Source: Desulfothermus sp964427155 (lineage in GTDB: Bacteria; Desulfobacterota; Desulfovibrionia; Desulfovibrionales; Desulfothermaceae). Taken from it: 64,000 nt of DNA. The notes under the pieces were generated by a model that was not told where the DNA came from, did no database searches, and was given only the letters and a program-made list of their open reading frames with translations. Of the stretch, positions 35,149 to 43,291 are shown one piece after another; within the stretch, counting starts at the first letter, position 1, and every line of letters starts with the position of its first letter. The position numbers and the translations under genes were made by a program. Location of the stretch: assembly GCA_964427155.1 (NCBI GenBank), contig CAYRSC010000003.1, positions 62,001 to 126,000 of the forward strand. Reading direction: 5' to 3'.

Positions 35149-35550
35149 ATGGATAAACAAAAGTTCTCCAGGATATTTTCTCGCCAGGCCTTAAAAAAGA
35201 TATTTCCTCCTTCAAAAACAGAAAGATTCTTTGAGGCCCTTTTTGGGGACCCCGAGGAAGGGGCCTATGATATTGAATTAAAATTCAATACCCTCATAGA
35301 CAACAGACTGGAATTTGAATTCCAATTAAAACAACGACCTGGAAGATGTCTGGCATGTAATCTTACCTACGGTCTTCCCCAGGTATTTCAGCGACATCCA
35401 ATAATAGATGTGGAAGGCATTATTACAAAAATTTCAGAAATGATACCTGAAATTAATATAACAGGATGGGAACTGGGATATACCAAGGAAATATCCCCTT
35501 CTCTCCATGTTATTCCCTTAACCCTCTTTTTTATAAAGGAAGAGAATTAG
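35149..35550 (+). CDS. Conserved Desulfobacterota protein (often mis-named pancreas/duodenum homeobox protein 1)
   Basis: This 133-residue soluble protein contains FFEALFGDPEEGAYDIELKF, ELQ-type FEFQLKQRPGRCLACNLTYGLPQVFQRHP and INITGWELGYT. I recall near-identical motifs in many sulfate and metal reducers, where databases carry the misleading homeobox name; there is no homeodomain. A CLAC pair might bind a metal or be a redox site. The function is unknown. It heads an apparent six-gene operon and is 4 bp from the next gene. Confidence 0.75.
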   Translation: MDKQKFSRIFSRQALKKIFPPSKTERFFEALFGDPEEGAYDIELKFNTLIDNRLEFEFQLKQRPGRCLACNLTYGLPQVFQRHPIIDVEGIITKISEMIPEINITGWELGYTKEISPSLHVIPLTLFFIKEEN

Positions 35551-35554
35551 CCCC

Positions 35555-37078
35555 ATGAAGATTAATATCCTACCTTTAAAAATTTTACAAATTTTCATTC
35601 TCTTATTCCTAATTTCCAATTCTGCATTTTGCTTTAAAGTAATATTGTATAGAGATGGAGGGGAGATAATAAAAAAACAAAAAATATCCCAATATAGTCG
35701 TTTCAAAGAAGTATTTTTACCTGGTACTGCTATACCATCTACTTTTTCAATAATAACAGGCCCCCCAATAAAAGGAATTGAAATAAAAAAAGTGCATGGA
35801 TATTTATCAGAGGATACAAATATCCTAATTCAAAAGATTAATATATTACAAAATCAAAGAAGAGAACTAAAAACTAAACTAGATATAAATCTATCTTTAT
35901 TAAAGTTTTGGAAAAAGCAAATAGGACATAAATTTCAATCTCCGAAGGAAATAAAATCTATTTCATATCTGCTAAAGAAAAATCTTACTCACCTGTACAG
36001 CCTTAACTCAAATATTGAAACAAAAATAGAAAATGTTGACAAGAAATTAAAGAAATTAGAAAATCAACTAGATATATATAGTGGTGGTAAAAATTTTTAT
36101 TATAAGGTAACCATATATTTCTATTCGCCTCTTTCTGTGCCTGCTAAAATCTCTTACAGATACTTCTCGTCCAACATAAAGTGGGACTCTCTTTATGAGT
36201 TAAAATTCTATCCCTCTGAAAAAAAGGCAAACCTCATTTGGATGGGAAAAATCTATCAAAAGACAGGGGAGCGATGGAAGGGGGTAAATATAATATTATC
36301 CACCCTTCCCCATTATGAGAGAATGTATCCTCCGCCCTTAAGGGAATGGATAGTAAAAAAAAGAGAGCCCCTTATCTTTGAAAAAGCAGTGAAGGCCCGT
36401 ATGCGTGGGGCCACCAAATCACCCTCTGGGGATAATATGGCCCTCACAGAGGTCTCCATCCACAGGAAATGGCTCCAGGAGGAGGTCTCCATAGGAAAGA
36501 TATCCCTGGGGTCAGGAGAAAGTCGCAACATAGTAATAAGGAGATTATATCCCCAGGTAACCTATGGATATCTATATAGGCCCCTGAGCAGTCCAGGGGT
36601 ATTTTTTAAGGCCCACCTAGTAATGAACAAGGGAATAATAATTCCTTCAGGGAGATACAACATATTTGTAGAGGGAAGCTTTAGAGGAAGAAGGTTTATC
36701 CCTTATATAAATAAGGAAGCTACTATCTTCCTTGGACTTGATAAAGAGATATATGCAAAAACCATTTCTGTGGCAGATATCACAGGGACTCAAGGGTGGG
36801 TTTCCAAAAGGGCCACAAAAAAATTTTTATGGAGAACTACACTAAAAAATCATAAATCTATAACCATTAAGATACATATAGAGATCCCCTGGCCCCAGAG
36901 CACCAATGAAAAAATCAAAATAAAAAATCTATATCCATCTTTCACCTGTAAGGGGAAAAGGCTTATAAAAGATATTACCCTGTTGCCAGGAGAAGAAAAG
37001 AACATAGAATTTGGATTCTTAATATCTTATCCCAAGAACATGAAAATAGAAATCATACGCAAAGCCCTCACTCAATAA
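35555..37078 (+). CDS. DUF4139 domain protein (mucoidy inhibitor-like)
   Basis: This 507-residue protein has a signal peptide or anchor (about 8-27: LKILQIFILLFLISNSAFCF), a predicted coiled coil (about 85-170, rich in Lys/Glu/Leu/Asn), then a DUF4139 beta-rich domain with SYRYFSSNIKWDSLYELKF and GKIYQKTGERWKGVNIILST. Members are secreted or membrane-anchored and poorly understood. The N-terminal half is much more AT-rich than the genes to the left. Confidence 0.78.
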   Translation: MKINILPLKILQIFILLFLISNSAFCFKVILYRDGGEIIKKQKISQYSRFKEVFLPGTAIPSTFSIITGPPIKGIEIKKVHGYLSEDTNILIQKINILQNQRRELKTKLDINLSLLKFWKKQIGHKFQSPKEIKSISYLLKKNLTHLYSLNSNIETKIENVDKKLKKLENQLDIYSGGKNFYYKVTIYFYSPLSVPAKISYRYFSSNIKWDSLYELKFYPSEKKANLIWMGKIYQKTGERWKGVNIILSTLPHYERMYPPPLREWIVKKREPLIFEKAVKARMRGATKSPSGDNMALTEVSIHRKWLQEEVSIGKISLGSGESRNIVIRRLYPQVTYGYLYRPLSSPGVFFKAHLVMNKGIIIPSGRYNIFVEGSFRGRRFIPYINKEATIFLGLDKEIYAKTISVADITGTQGWVSKRATKKFLWRTTLKNHKSITIKIHIEIPWPQSTNEKIKIKNLYPSFTCKGKRLIKDITLLPGEEKNIEFGFLISYPKNMKIEIIRKALTQ

Positions 37079-37083
37079 TATCC

Positions 37084-37791
37084 ATGAAGGAAACTCAACA
37101 TCTACCATCAGAGCCAGGAGGACGAGGTTTTCTTTTCTTCCTTATTTTTCTACTCATTGTAGGCACAGTAATATGGCATGTTCCTCCTTTTAACAAATAT
37201 ACCCGCCCAGAAACTCTAAAGATGTTGTTCTCTGTTATCCAGAATAAACATTATTTTTATCTTATAGTGATTGGAGCCTATATCGTTGCAGGTATAATAA
37301 TGTTTCCCATAACAGTATTAACAACAGTGATTGCCCTCCTGGTAGGGATTGAAAAGGGTCTTCTTCTGGCTCTCACTGGATGTGTCTTAAGTGCGGCTGT
37401 AACCTTTATTCTCGTTAGAATAGCAGGGGAAAAGACAAAAAATTATTTAAAGTCTAAAAAGAAAATACAAAGAATAAATAAACTCATAACAGAACAAGGT
37501 ATTTCTTCTGTTATGATATTGCGTATGGTTCCTATTGGATATACTGTAGTAAGCGTCACTGCCGCACTTTCAGATATAAAATTTATACCTTATATGATAG
37601 GTTCTATTATTGGAGTATTTCCAGATCTTATTTTATGTATTGTATTGGCAGGAAGTATTCATAATATTATACTAGGAGCAGGTTCTATATACATATATAT
37701 AATAATTGTAGTTGGCATTTTATTCATTATTTTATGGTCTTTTCTGGTAAAAAAGTTTGTGTCCAGACTTAAAAATATAAAAGAAGAATGA
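37084..37791 (+). CDS. TVP38/TMEM64 (VTT-domain) membrane protein
   Basis: This 235-residue membrane protein has about six helices. The VTT/DedA-like core shows MFPITVLTTVIALLVGIEKGLLLALTGCVLSAAVTFILVR and ILRMVPIGYTVVSVTAALSDI. These proteins are linked to lipid scrambling or transport. The start is 5 bp after the DUF4139 stop. Low GC content is shared with its neighbours. Confidence 0.82.
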   Translation: MKETQHLPSEPGGRGFLFFLIFLLIVGTVIWHVPPFNKYTRPETLKMLFSVIQNKHYFYLIVIGAYIVAGIIMFPITVLTTVIALLVGIEKGLLLALTGCVLSAAVTFILVRIAGEKTKNYLKSKKKIQRINKLITEQGISSVMILRMVPIGYTVVSVTAALSDIKFIPYMIGSIIGVFPDLILCIVLAGSIHNIILGAGSIYIYIIIVVGILFIILWSFLVKKFVSRLKNIKEE

Positions 37792-38393
37792 GATTAGAAA
37801 TATTTTTAATTCCTATTGTGGGCTCTATTATAGGGTGGTTTACAAATTTCCTGGCCATTAGAATGGTATTTAATCCCAAATATCCTATCAAGATATTATT
37901 TTGGGAACTCCAGGGAATATTTCCAAAACGAAAGGAAGAGTTTGCTAAAAAATTGGGAGAACTTATAGAAAGGGAATTAATAAACCATGAAGATATTGAA
38001 AAGGCCTGCAACAATCCCGATTTTTATAACACATTGTCAAAACACGTGGAAAAAACCACCCGCGAAGTTTTAAATTCAAAGATATCTCATTTACATCTTA
38101 AGGTCCCTTCCTCCATCCAAGAAAGGATTGTAACTATTTTTGCAAAGGCAATAACTGGCGAAGTAGAAGGGGTTATTCCTCAAATAACTCAACAGGCCCT
38201 TAAAGAAATACGACAAAGGGTGGATATAAAAGAAATGGTGAGGGAAAAGATAACTGAATTTCCCATGGACAAACTGGAGGATTTGGTCTTTACTATTATG
38301 AAGAAGGAATTAGGATTTGTGGAGATAATAGGAGGGGTCCTGGGATTTTTAATAGGATGTATTCAGGTAGCCATGATAATATTAATCCATTGA
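37788..38393 (+). CDS. DUF445 family membrane protein (short form)
   Basis: This 201-residue protein has a membrane helix at each end (FLIPIVGSIIGWFTNFLAIRMVF and the C-terminal IIGGVLGFLIGCIQVAMIIL) and a charged helical middle. GWFTNFLAIRMVFNPKYPI and GIFPKRKEEFAKKLGELIEREL are DUF445 hallmarks. It overlaps the previous gene by 4 bp (ATGA). Function unknown; probably an envelope-organising protein. Confidence 0.8.
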   Translation: MRLEIFLIPIVGSIIGWFTNFLAIRMVFNPKYPIKILFWELQGIFPKRKEEFAKKLGELIERELINHEDIEKACNNPDFYNTLSKHVEKTTREVLNSKISHLHLKVPSSIQERIVTIFAKAITGEVEGVIPQITQQALKEIRQRVDIKEMVREKITEFPMDKLEDLVFTIMKKELGFVEIIGGVLGFLIGCIQVAMIILIH

Positions 38394-38403
38394 GAGGGAA
38401 AAA

Positions 38404-39132
38404 ATGCCTCAATTGAGACAAGCTATTGGGTGGAAATATATAGAATTAACCAAACTAAAAAGAGAAGAAATACATACCTTAACCAAACCTCTTATATCTT
38501 CTGTCCCCTTATACAAGACCTATAAAGGGTGTATAAGGATTCCGCTGGAGGAGAAGGATAAGAATAGCAAATTAATACAGCTGCTTTCCAGGAGGGCTTC
38601 CTCCAGAAGATATACCACACAGCCCATTGACTTTAAAGAGATCTCTACCATCCTCTGGGCTGGATATGGGAGAAGAAAGAGGGATAAAAATTTTCACTTC
38701 AGGACATCTCCTTCCGCAGGAGCACTATATCCCCTTGAAATTTATCTTTTTTCTCTTAATATCCAGGGACTAAACCAAGGGATATATCATTATAATATCC
38801 TGGAAGAGCATTTAGAATTGTTAGTAAAGGGAGACTTTTCTTTACCCCTAATAGAGGCATCTCTGGGACAGAGATTTGTGGGGGAAGCAGGATGTTGTAT
38901 TGTAATATCTGCCTTTTTTAGAAGAAATATGAGCAAATATGGAGATAGGGGCCTGCGTTATATCCTCCTGGATGCTGGACATGTGGCACAAAACATCATC
39001 CTGGCGGCCACAGAAAAAGGACTGGGGAGTTGTCCAGTAGGGGCATTTTTTGATGAAGAAATAAATTCCCTTATAGGAATAGATGGCACAGAGGAAACTG
39101 CAATCTATTTAATTGCTATTGGCAAGTCCTAA
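38404..39132 (+). CDS. SagB/ThcOx-type nitroreductase-family protein
   Basis: This 242-residue FMN nitroreductase-fold protein has SRRASSRRYTTQPIDFKEISTILWAG, the flavin-contacting RTSPSAGALYPLEIYLF, and YILLDAGHVAQNIILAATEKGLGSCPVGAF. In peptide-toxin clusters SagB oxidises azolines, but no peptide precursor or cyclodehydratase lies nearby; stand-alone members are common in anaerobes and have unknown substrates. It follows the DUF445 gene by 10 bp. Confidence 0.85.
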   Translation: MPQLRQAIGWKYIELTKLKREEIHTLTKPLISSVPLYKTYKGCIRIPLEEKDKNSKLIQLLSRRASSRRYTTQPIDFKEISTILWAGYGRRKRDKNFHFRTSPSAGALYPLEIYLFSLNIQGLNQGIYHYNILEEHLELLVKGDFSLPLIEASLGQRFVGEAGCCIVISAFFRRNMSKYGDRGLRYILLDAGHVAQNIILAATEKGLGSCPVGAFFDEEINSLIGIDGTEETAIYLIAIGKS

Positions 39133-39154
39133 GTCAAGATGGGAGAAATAAGTT

Positions 39155-39775
39155 ATGTCAATGAGAAACAGCAAATTGGGAAAGGGATATTATAACGTTG
39201 TGAGACGAGTTATAGTCTCCCCCCTCCTTCACCTGGGAATATCTCCAGACCTATTGACAGTAGCAGGTCTAATATTCGCATTACTCGTTCCCCTCTCCCT
39301 TTACTTTTCCCCCCTGGCAGGTACCATCTTCCTCGCCCTCTCTGGCATAGCGGATAGCCTAGACGGTCAACTGGCAAAAAGCTCTAGTGAAGCCCCCTCT
39401 AAGTTTGGGGGATTTTTGGATTCTACTGTAGATAGGATATCTGATTCACTGTATTTAGTTGGGTTCTGGTCTCTTTGCTGGAAAGAGATGGCTGGTTTTC
39501 AACTATTGATCTTGACCATTATCTATTTTTTCTCCCTTACCTTCACTCTCTTGTTTAGCTATACCAAGGCGCGAATAGAGGGATTGGGCCAAACATGTGA
39601 AGTAGGCTTTATGGAGCGGGCCAAACGGGTGATATTTCTCCTTATATGGGGCCTACTCCTCTCCTTCTCTCCCCACTTTCACCTAATCCTGTGGGCAGGG
39701 ATAATCTGTTACACCCTCTTGGTTGGGATATCACTTCTTCAAAGAATAAGACACGCCCGGCAGGTCCTTCTCTAA
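39155..39775 (+). CDS. CDP-alcohol phosphatidyltransferase family protein
   Basis: This 206-residue membrane protein makes phospholipid or inositol-phosphate head-group linkages. The catalytic motif lies in DGQLAKSSSEAPSKFGGFLD and continues STVD: the four metal-binding Asp are present. The canonical DGxxAR reads DGxxAK, and nine rather than eight residues separate this position from the conserved Gly. The alcohol acceptor is unknown. GGGAGAAA precedes the ATG. It is last in the operon and followed by a strong terminator. Confidence 0.85.
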   Translation: MSMRNSKLGKGYYNVVRRVIVSPLLHLGISPDLLTVAGLIFALLVPLSLYFSPLAGTIFLALSGIADSLDGQLAKSSSEAPSKFGGFLDSTVDRISDSLYLVGFWSLCWKEMAGFQLLILTIIYFFSLTFTLLFSYTKARIEGLGQTCEVGFMERAKRVIFLLIWGLLLSFSPHFHLILWAGIICYTLLVGISLLQRIRHARQVLL

Positions 39776-39782
39776 AAAACAA

Positions 39783-39809
39783 AAAGGCACCCTCCTAGAG
39801 GGTGCCTTT
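39783..39809. terminator. Bidirectional terminator between convergent operons
   Basis: AAAGGCACCCTC, loop CTA, GAGGGTGCCTTT: a perfect 12-bp stem with A-rich sequence on the left and T-rich on the right, so it can end both the + strand operon and fhs on the - strand. Confidence 0.92.
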
Positions 39810-39831
39810 CTATATCTATCATCTTCCAAAT

Positions 39832-41595
39832 CTAGAATAGACCGGAAACCTTTCCAGTCTCAGGATCTACATCTACCTTCATAAAGGCTGGACGTGAGCT
39901 TGTTCCAGGCATGAGGCTAATGGTCCCTGCCACTGGACATAGGAATTTTGCCCCAGAGTATATAAGGATATCCCGAATTGGAAGCACCCATCCCTTGGGC
40001 ACACCCTTTAAGGTGGGGTCATGGCTCAAGGACAGATGGGTTTTCACCATCATGGTCATATAATCGGCATATTTTGGATCTTCTTCCAGCATCTTTGCCT
40101 TTGCCTCTGCCTCAGGGGTCCAGGTAACGCCATCTGCTCCATATACCTCCTTTGCAATAATCTCTACCCTGTCCCTGAGCTTCATTTCAAGTGGATAGAG
40201 GAACTTAAATTCACTCTCTTCTTCACAGGCATCAATTACCGCATCTGCAAGTTCAAGGGCACCATCTCCTCCATATCTCCAGTGGTCAGATACTGCACAG
40301 CGGGCTCCTGCTTCCTCAGCTATCTTCCTAACAGCTGCTATCTCTGCATCAGTATCAGTATAAAACTTATTGATACATACTACCGGATTCATGCCAGATT
40401 TTCTTATCACATTGATAAGATGTACCATATTTTCACATCCCTTTTCCACCAGCGCCACATTTTCCTTGGTATATTCCTCGGGAAGAGGTCTTCCAGGAAC
40501 CACTTTAGGTCCACCGCCATGCATCTTAAGGGCCCTGATAGTTACTGTAAGCACTGATACATGAGGCTTTAAACCACTTAATCTGCATTTTACATTCCAG
40601 AACTTCTCAAAACCTATATCAGCGGCAAAACCGGATTCTGTCACATGATAATCAAACATCTTCAATCCAATCCTATCCGCAATAATGGAGGACTGTCCCA
40701 CAGCTATATTGGCAAAAGGTCCAGCATGTACCATACAGGGCTGATATTCTGCTGTACACATCAAGGTTGGATTAATAGTATTCCTCATCCATGCACACAT
40801 GGCATTTCCAACCCTAAGGTCTCCCGTGGTAATGGGCTTTCCATCTCTGTTGAAGGCTACAGTAATCTCATTTAGACGCTTTTTCATATCCGCCAGATCA
40901 GTGGCAATTGAGAGGATGGCCATGCACTCAGAACTCACAGAGATCCCAAACTTGGACTGCATAGTAAAACCATCATATTTGCCTCCAAGACCTATAACGA
41001 TATTCCTGAGGGCCTGAGCACAAAAATCAAGGACCCATCCCATCTCTACCCTGGTGGGATCCACATTAAGGGCGGGGATGCCAGAGAGTTTTTCAATCTT
41101 TTCAGGTCCATAATTCCTCTCATGCTGCATCCTTGCGGTAAGGGCAACCATAGCCAGATTATGGGCATTTGTGATATCATTAATATCACCTGTGAGGCCC
41201 AGGGAGAATTCCGTCATGGGAATGAGGATGGCATTCCCACCACCAGCAGCTGTACCCTTGATGTTCATAGTGGGTCCCCCAGATGGCTGTCTCAGGGCCC
41301 CACCGACGTTCTTCCCTCTCTTCCCCAATCCTTCCATAAGTCCCACAGAAGTAGTAGTCTTTCCTTCCCCCAGAGGGGTAGGAGTAATGGCAGTAACCTC
41401 AATGTATTTTCCGTCAGGACGATCCTTTAGTCTATTTATAATCTTCAAAAAATCCAGCTTACACAGACGTCCCATGGGAATCACTTCGTCCTTTTCCAGC
41501 CCTAACTTCTCTCTCCATTCGTCAGTGGAGGGCATATTCTGTTCTGCCGCCTCAGAAATTTGCCAGTCTTCCATTTTTGTTGGATCGTAGGCCAT
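39832..41595 (-). CDS. fhs: Formate-tetrahydrofolate ligase Fhs
   Basis: This 587-residue enzyme makes 10-formyl-tetrahydrofolate from formate, ATP and THF, the first methyl-branch step of the Wood-Ljungdahl pathway. It has the P-loop TPLGEGKTTTSVGL (about 72-85) and the conserved stretches ALRQPSGGPTMNIKGTAAGGG and FHLTGD-like FSLGLTGDINDI. Length and motifs are normal. It is monocistronic here, with a good promoter upstream and a terminator downstream. In this lineage the pathway may run oxidatively or assimilatively. Confidence 0.97.
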   Translation of the reverse strand: MAYDPTKMEDWQISEAAEQNMPSTDEWREKLGLEKDEVIPMGRLCKLDFLKIINRLKDRPDGKYIEVTAITPTPLGEGKTTTSVGLMEGLGKRGKNVGGALRQPSGGPTMNIKGTAAGGGNAILIPMTEFSLGLTGDINDITNAHNLAMVALTARMQHERNYGPEKIEKLSGIPALNVDPTRVEMGWVLDFCAQALRNIVIGLGGKYDGFTMQSKFGISVSSECMAILSIATDLADMKKRLNEITVAFNRDGKPITTGDLRVGNAMCAWMRNTINPTLMCTAEYQPCMVHAGPFANIAVGQSSIIADRIGLKMFDYHVTESGFAADIGFEKFWNVKCRLSGLKPHVSVLTVTIRALKMHGGGPKVVPGRPLPEEYTKENVALVEKGCENMVHLINVIRKSGMNPVVCINKFYTDTDAEIAAVRKIAEEAGARCAVSDHWRYGGDGALELADAVIDACEEESEFKFLYPLEMKLRDRVEIIAKEVYGADGVTWTPEAEAKAKMLEEDPKYADYMTMMVKTHLSLSHDPTLKGVPKGWVLPIRDILIYSGAKFLCPVAGTISLMPGTSSRPAFMKVDVDPETGKVSGLF

Positions 41596-41680
41596 CTCTA
41601 TAACTCTCCTTGTTTTAAGGGTTAAACCTTAGTAAAATCACCCCTCACCAATTCAAGATTCTTAAAACTTTTGCACAACC

Positions 41681-41708
41681 CTTATCCCAAAATTTACATT
41701 CTTGTCAA
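41681..41708 (-). promoter_or_regulatory. Candidate sigma-70 promoter for fhs
   Basis: On the minus strand TTGACA (41703-41708, perfect) is followed after 16 bp by GATAAG (41681-41686, 4 of 6), giving a leader of about 80 nt before the ATG at 41595. Confidence 0.55.
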
Positions 41709-41798
41709 AGCCATTTTTCAGAATAAAATTTTTATCCTTTCTTTACTTTTGCCCTCTAACTCCTTATTACCTATGGAGATAAAGGATGGTAACCAAAG

Positions 41799-43157
41799 AT
41801 GATCAAAAACAAAGAGATCTTACAAGGGGCAGATTCTATACTGGAGAGTATCTCAGATGGGGTCTTTACTGTGGACCTCCACTGGAGGATAACCTATTTC
41901 AACAGGGCCGCAGAGGAAATAACTGGGATCTCCAGAAAAGAAGCACTGGGAAAGATATGCTCTGACGTATTTCGGTCCAATATGTGTGAGACAGAGTGCG
42001 CCCTGCGGGAGACCCTCAAGACCCGCCGACCTATTATAGGAAGAACAGGATATATTATAGACTCTGAAGGAAATAAGGTGCCAATAAGTATATCCACTGC
42101 AGTGCTTAGAGACAAACAGGGAAATATCATTGGAGGGGCAGAGACCTTTCGGGACCTCAGTGAACTGGAGCACCTCAGGACCGAACTTAAAGGACGATTT
42201 AGGATAGGAAATCTGGTTAGCAGAAGTAAAAAGATGCAGGAGATATTTGAGATACTCCCGGCCATTGCTGAAAGCCAAAGCACTGTTCTCATCCTGGGAG
42301 AGACAGGTACAGGCAAGGAGGTGATAGCAAAGACCATCCACTCCCTCAGTCCCAGAAGAAAGAAACCCTTTGTGGCCATCAATTGTGGGGCCCTCCCAGA
42401 TACGCTGCTGGAATCAGAACTCTTTGGATATAAAAAAGGGGCCTTCACTGGCGCCCACAGGGATAAACCAGGAAAATTCTCCATGGCAGAAGGAGGAACC
42501 CTCTTTCTAGATGAGATAGGAGAGATAAGCCCTGCCCTTCAAGTGCGTTTACTAAGGGTGCTACAGGATAAGACCTTTGAACCACTGGGAGGGACCTCTC
42601 CCCAGAGGGCAGATGTCCGTATCATTGCGGCTACCCACCGTGACCTAAAACAGATGGTAAAGGAAGGAAAATTTAGACAGGACCTCTACTATAGACTAAA
42701 TATAATAACCATTGAACTTCCCCCCTTACGGGAAAGAAAGGAAGATATCCCCCTACTGGTGGATACCTTTATAGAACATTTCAGAGAAATAGAAAAAAAA
42801 ACCATCCATAAGATATCCTCAGAGGCCCTTGCCCTCCTTATGGCCTATGATTGGCCTGGAAATATAAGGGAACTGGAAAATGTAATAGAAAGGGCCTTTA
42901 TCCTGTGTTCAGGAGAGGAAATAAATATTGAACACCTGCCCCCAGAGATAATCTCCATCAGGACCTCCCCCTCCCCTGACATAAAAACTGCACGCTCTCT
43001 CCTGGAAAGAGAACTTATATTAAAGGCCCTTAAAAAAAATAATTTCAACAGAGAAAAGACCGCAGAAGAACTTGGCATACACAAGACCACCCTCTTTAGA
43101 AAATTAAAAAAACTCAACATCATCCTCCCCAAAAACAAGACCAGGAAAGATAAGTAG
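41799..43157 (+). CDS. Sigma-54-dependent PAS-AAA-Fis activator, ORP-cluster regulator candidate
   Basis: This 452-residue activator has an N-terminal PAS domain (about 12-120) containing three Cys (54, 63, 67 in CSDVFRSNMCETECAL), which suggests redox or metal sensing. The AAA+ domain has Walker A GETGTGKE (167-174), the sigma-54 contact GAFTGA (214-219) and LFLDEIGE. A Fis-type helix-turn-helix lies at about 416-441 (NREKTAEELGIHKTTLFRKL). No receiver domain is present. It is encoded directly upstream of the NifX/MinD cluster, and a pair of palindromes begins in its stop codon. In Desulfovibrio vulgaris the cognate regulator DVU2106 controls the orange-protein operons with sigma-54; this is the likely counterpart. 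Confidence 0.9.
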   Translation: MIKNKEILQGADSILESISDGVFTVDLHWRITYFNRAAEEITGISRKEALGKICSDVFRSNMCETECALRETLKTRRPIIGRTGYIIDSEGNKVPISISTAVLRDKQGNIIGGAETFRDLSELEHLRTELKGRFRIGNLVSRSKKMQEIFEILPAIAESQSTVLILGETGTGKEVIAKTIHSLSPRRKKPFVAINCGALPDTLLESELFGYKKGAFTGAHRDKPGKFSMAEGGTLFLDEIGEISPALQVRLLRVLQDKTFEPLGGTSPQRADVRIIAATHRDLKQMVKEGKFRQDLYYRLNIITIELPPLRERKEDIPLLVDTFIEHFREIEKKTIHKISSEALALLMAYDWPGNIRELENVIERAFILCSGEEINIEHLPPEIISIRTSPSPDIKTARSLLERELILKALKKNNFNREKTAEELGIHKTTLFRKLKKLNIILPKNKTRKDK

Positions 43158-43202
43158 CAATAATGCTACTTATTAAAAGGCCATAATAGCAATAATGCTA
43201 CT
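43155..43202. repeat. Two identical 16-bp palindromic boxes, putative activator binding sites
   Basis: TAGCAATAATGCTACT occurs at 43155-43170 and 43187-43202. Each contains the inverted repeat TAGCA-ATAA-TGCTA. The period is 32 bp, about three helical turns, so both sites face the same side of the DNA. They lie about 130 and 97 bp upstream of the predicted sigma-54 start, the usual position of upstream activator sequences. Confidence 0.75.
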
Positions 43203-43264
43203 AAATCTCTCCCCTCTATTTTTATCTTTTCATTGTTCTAGGGGAAGATAGGTTGATCAAAATA

Positions 43265-43281
43265 TGGCATGATATGTGCTT
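43265..43281 (+). promoter_or_regulatory. Sigma-54 (-24/-12) promoter
   Basis: TGGCATGATATGTGCTT fits TGGCAC-N5-TTGC with the invariant GG (43266-43267) and GC (43278-43279) exactly 10 bp apart. Predicted +1 is about 43291, one base before the ATG of the first gene. I found no other GG-N10-GC between the activator gene and this point. Confidence 0.65.
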
Positions 43282-43291
43282 AAAAGAGAAT

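Noticed and set aside
35149..35550. Homeobox protein
   Set aside because: The familiar database name is an error; there is no homeodomain and the gene is a bacterial lineage-specific protein.
38404..39132. Thiazole/oxazole peptide (bacteriocin) cluster suggested by the SagB-like gene
   Set aside because: No precursor peptide, cyclodehydratase or exporter lies nearby; stand-alone SagB-fold proteins are common.
43155..43202. CRISPR-like repeat
   Set aside because: Only two short copies with a 16-bp gap, no cas genes; better explained as activator sites.
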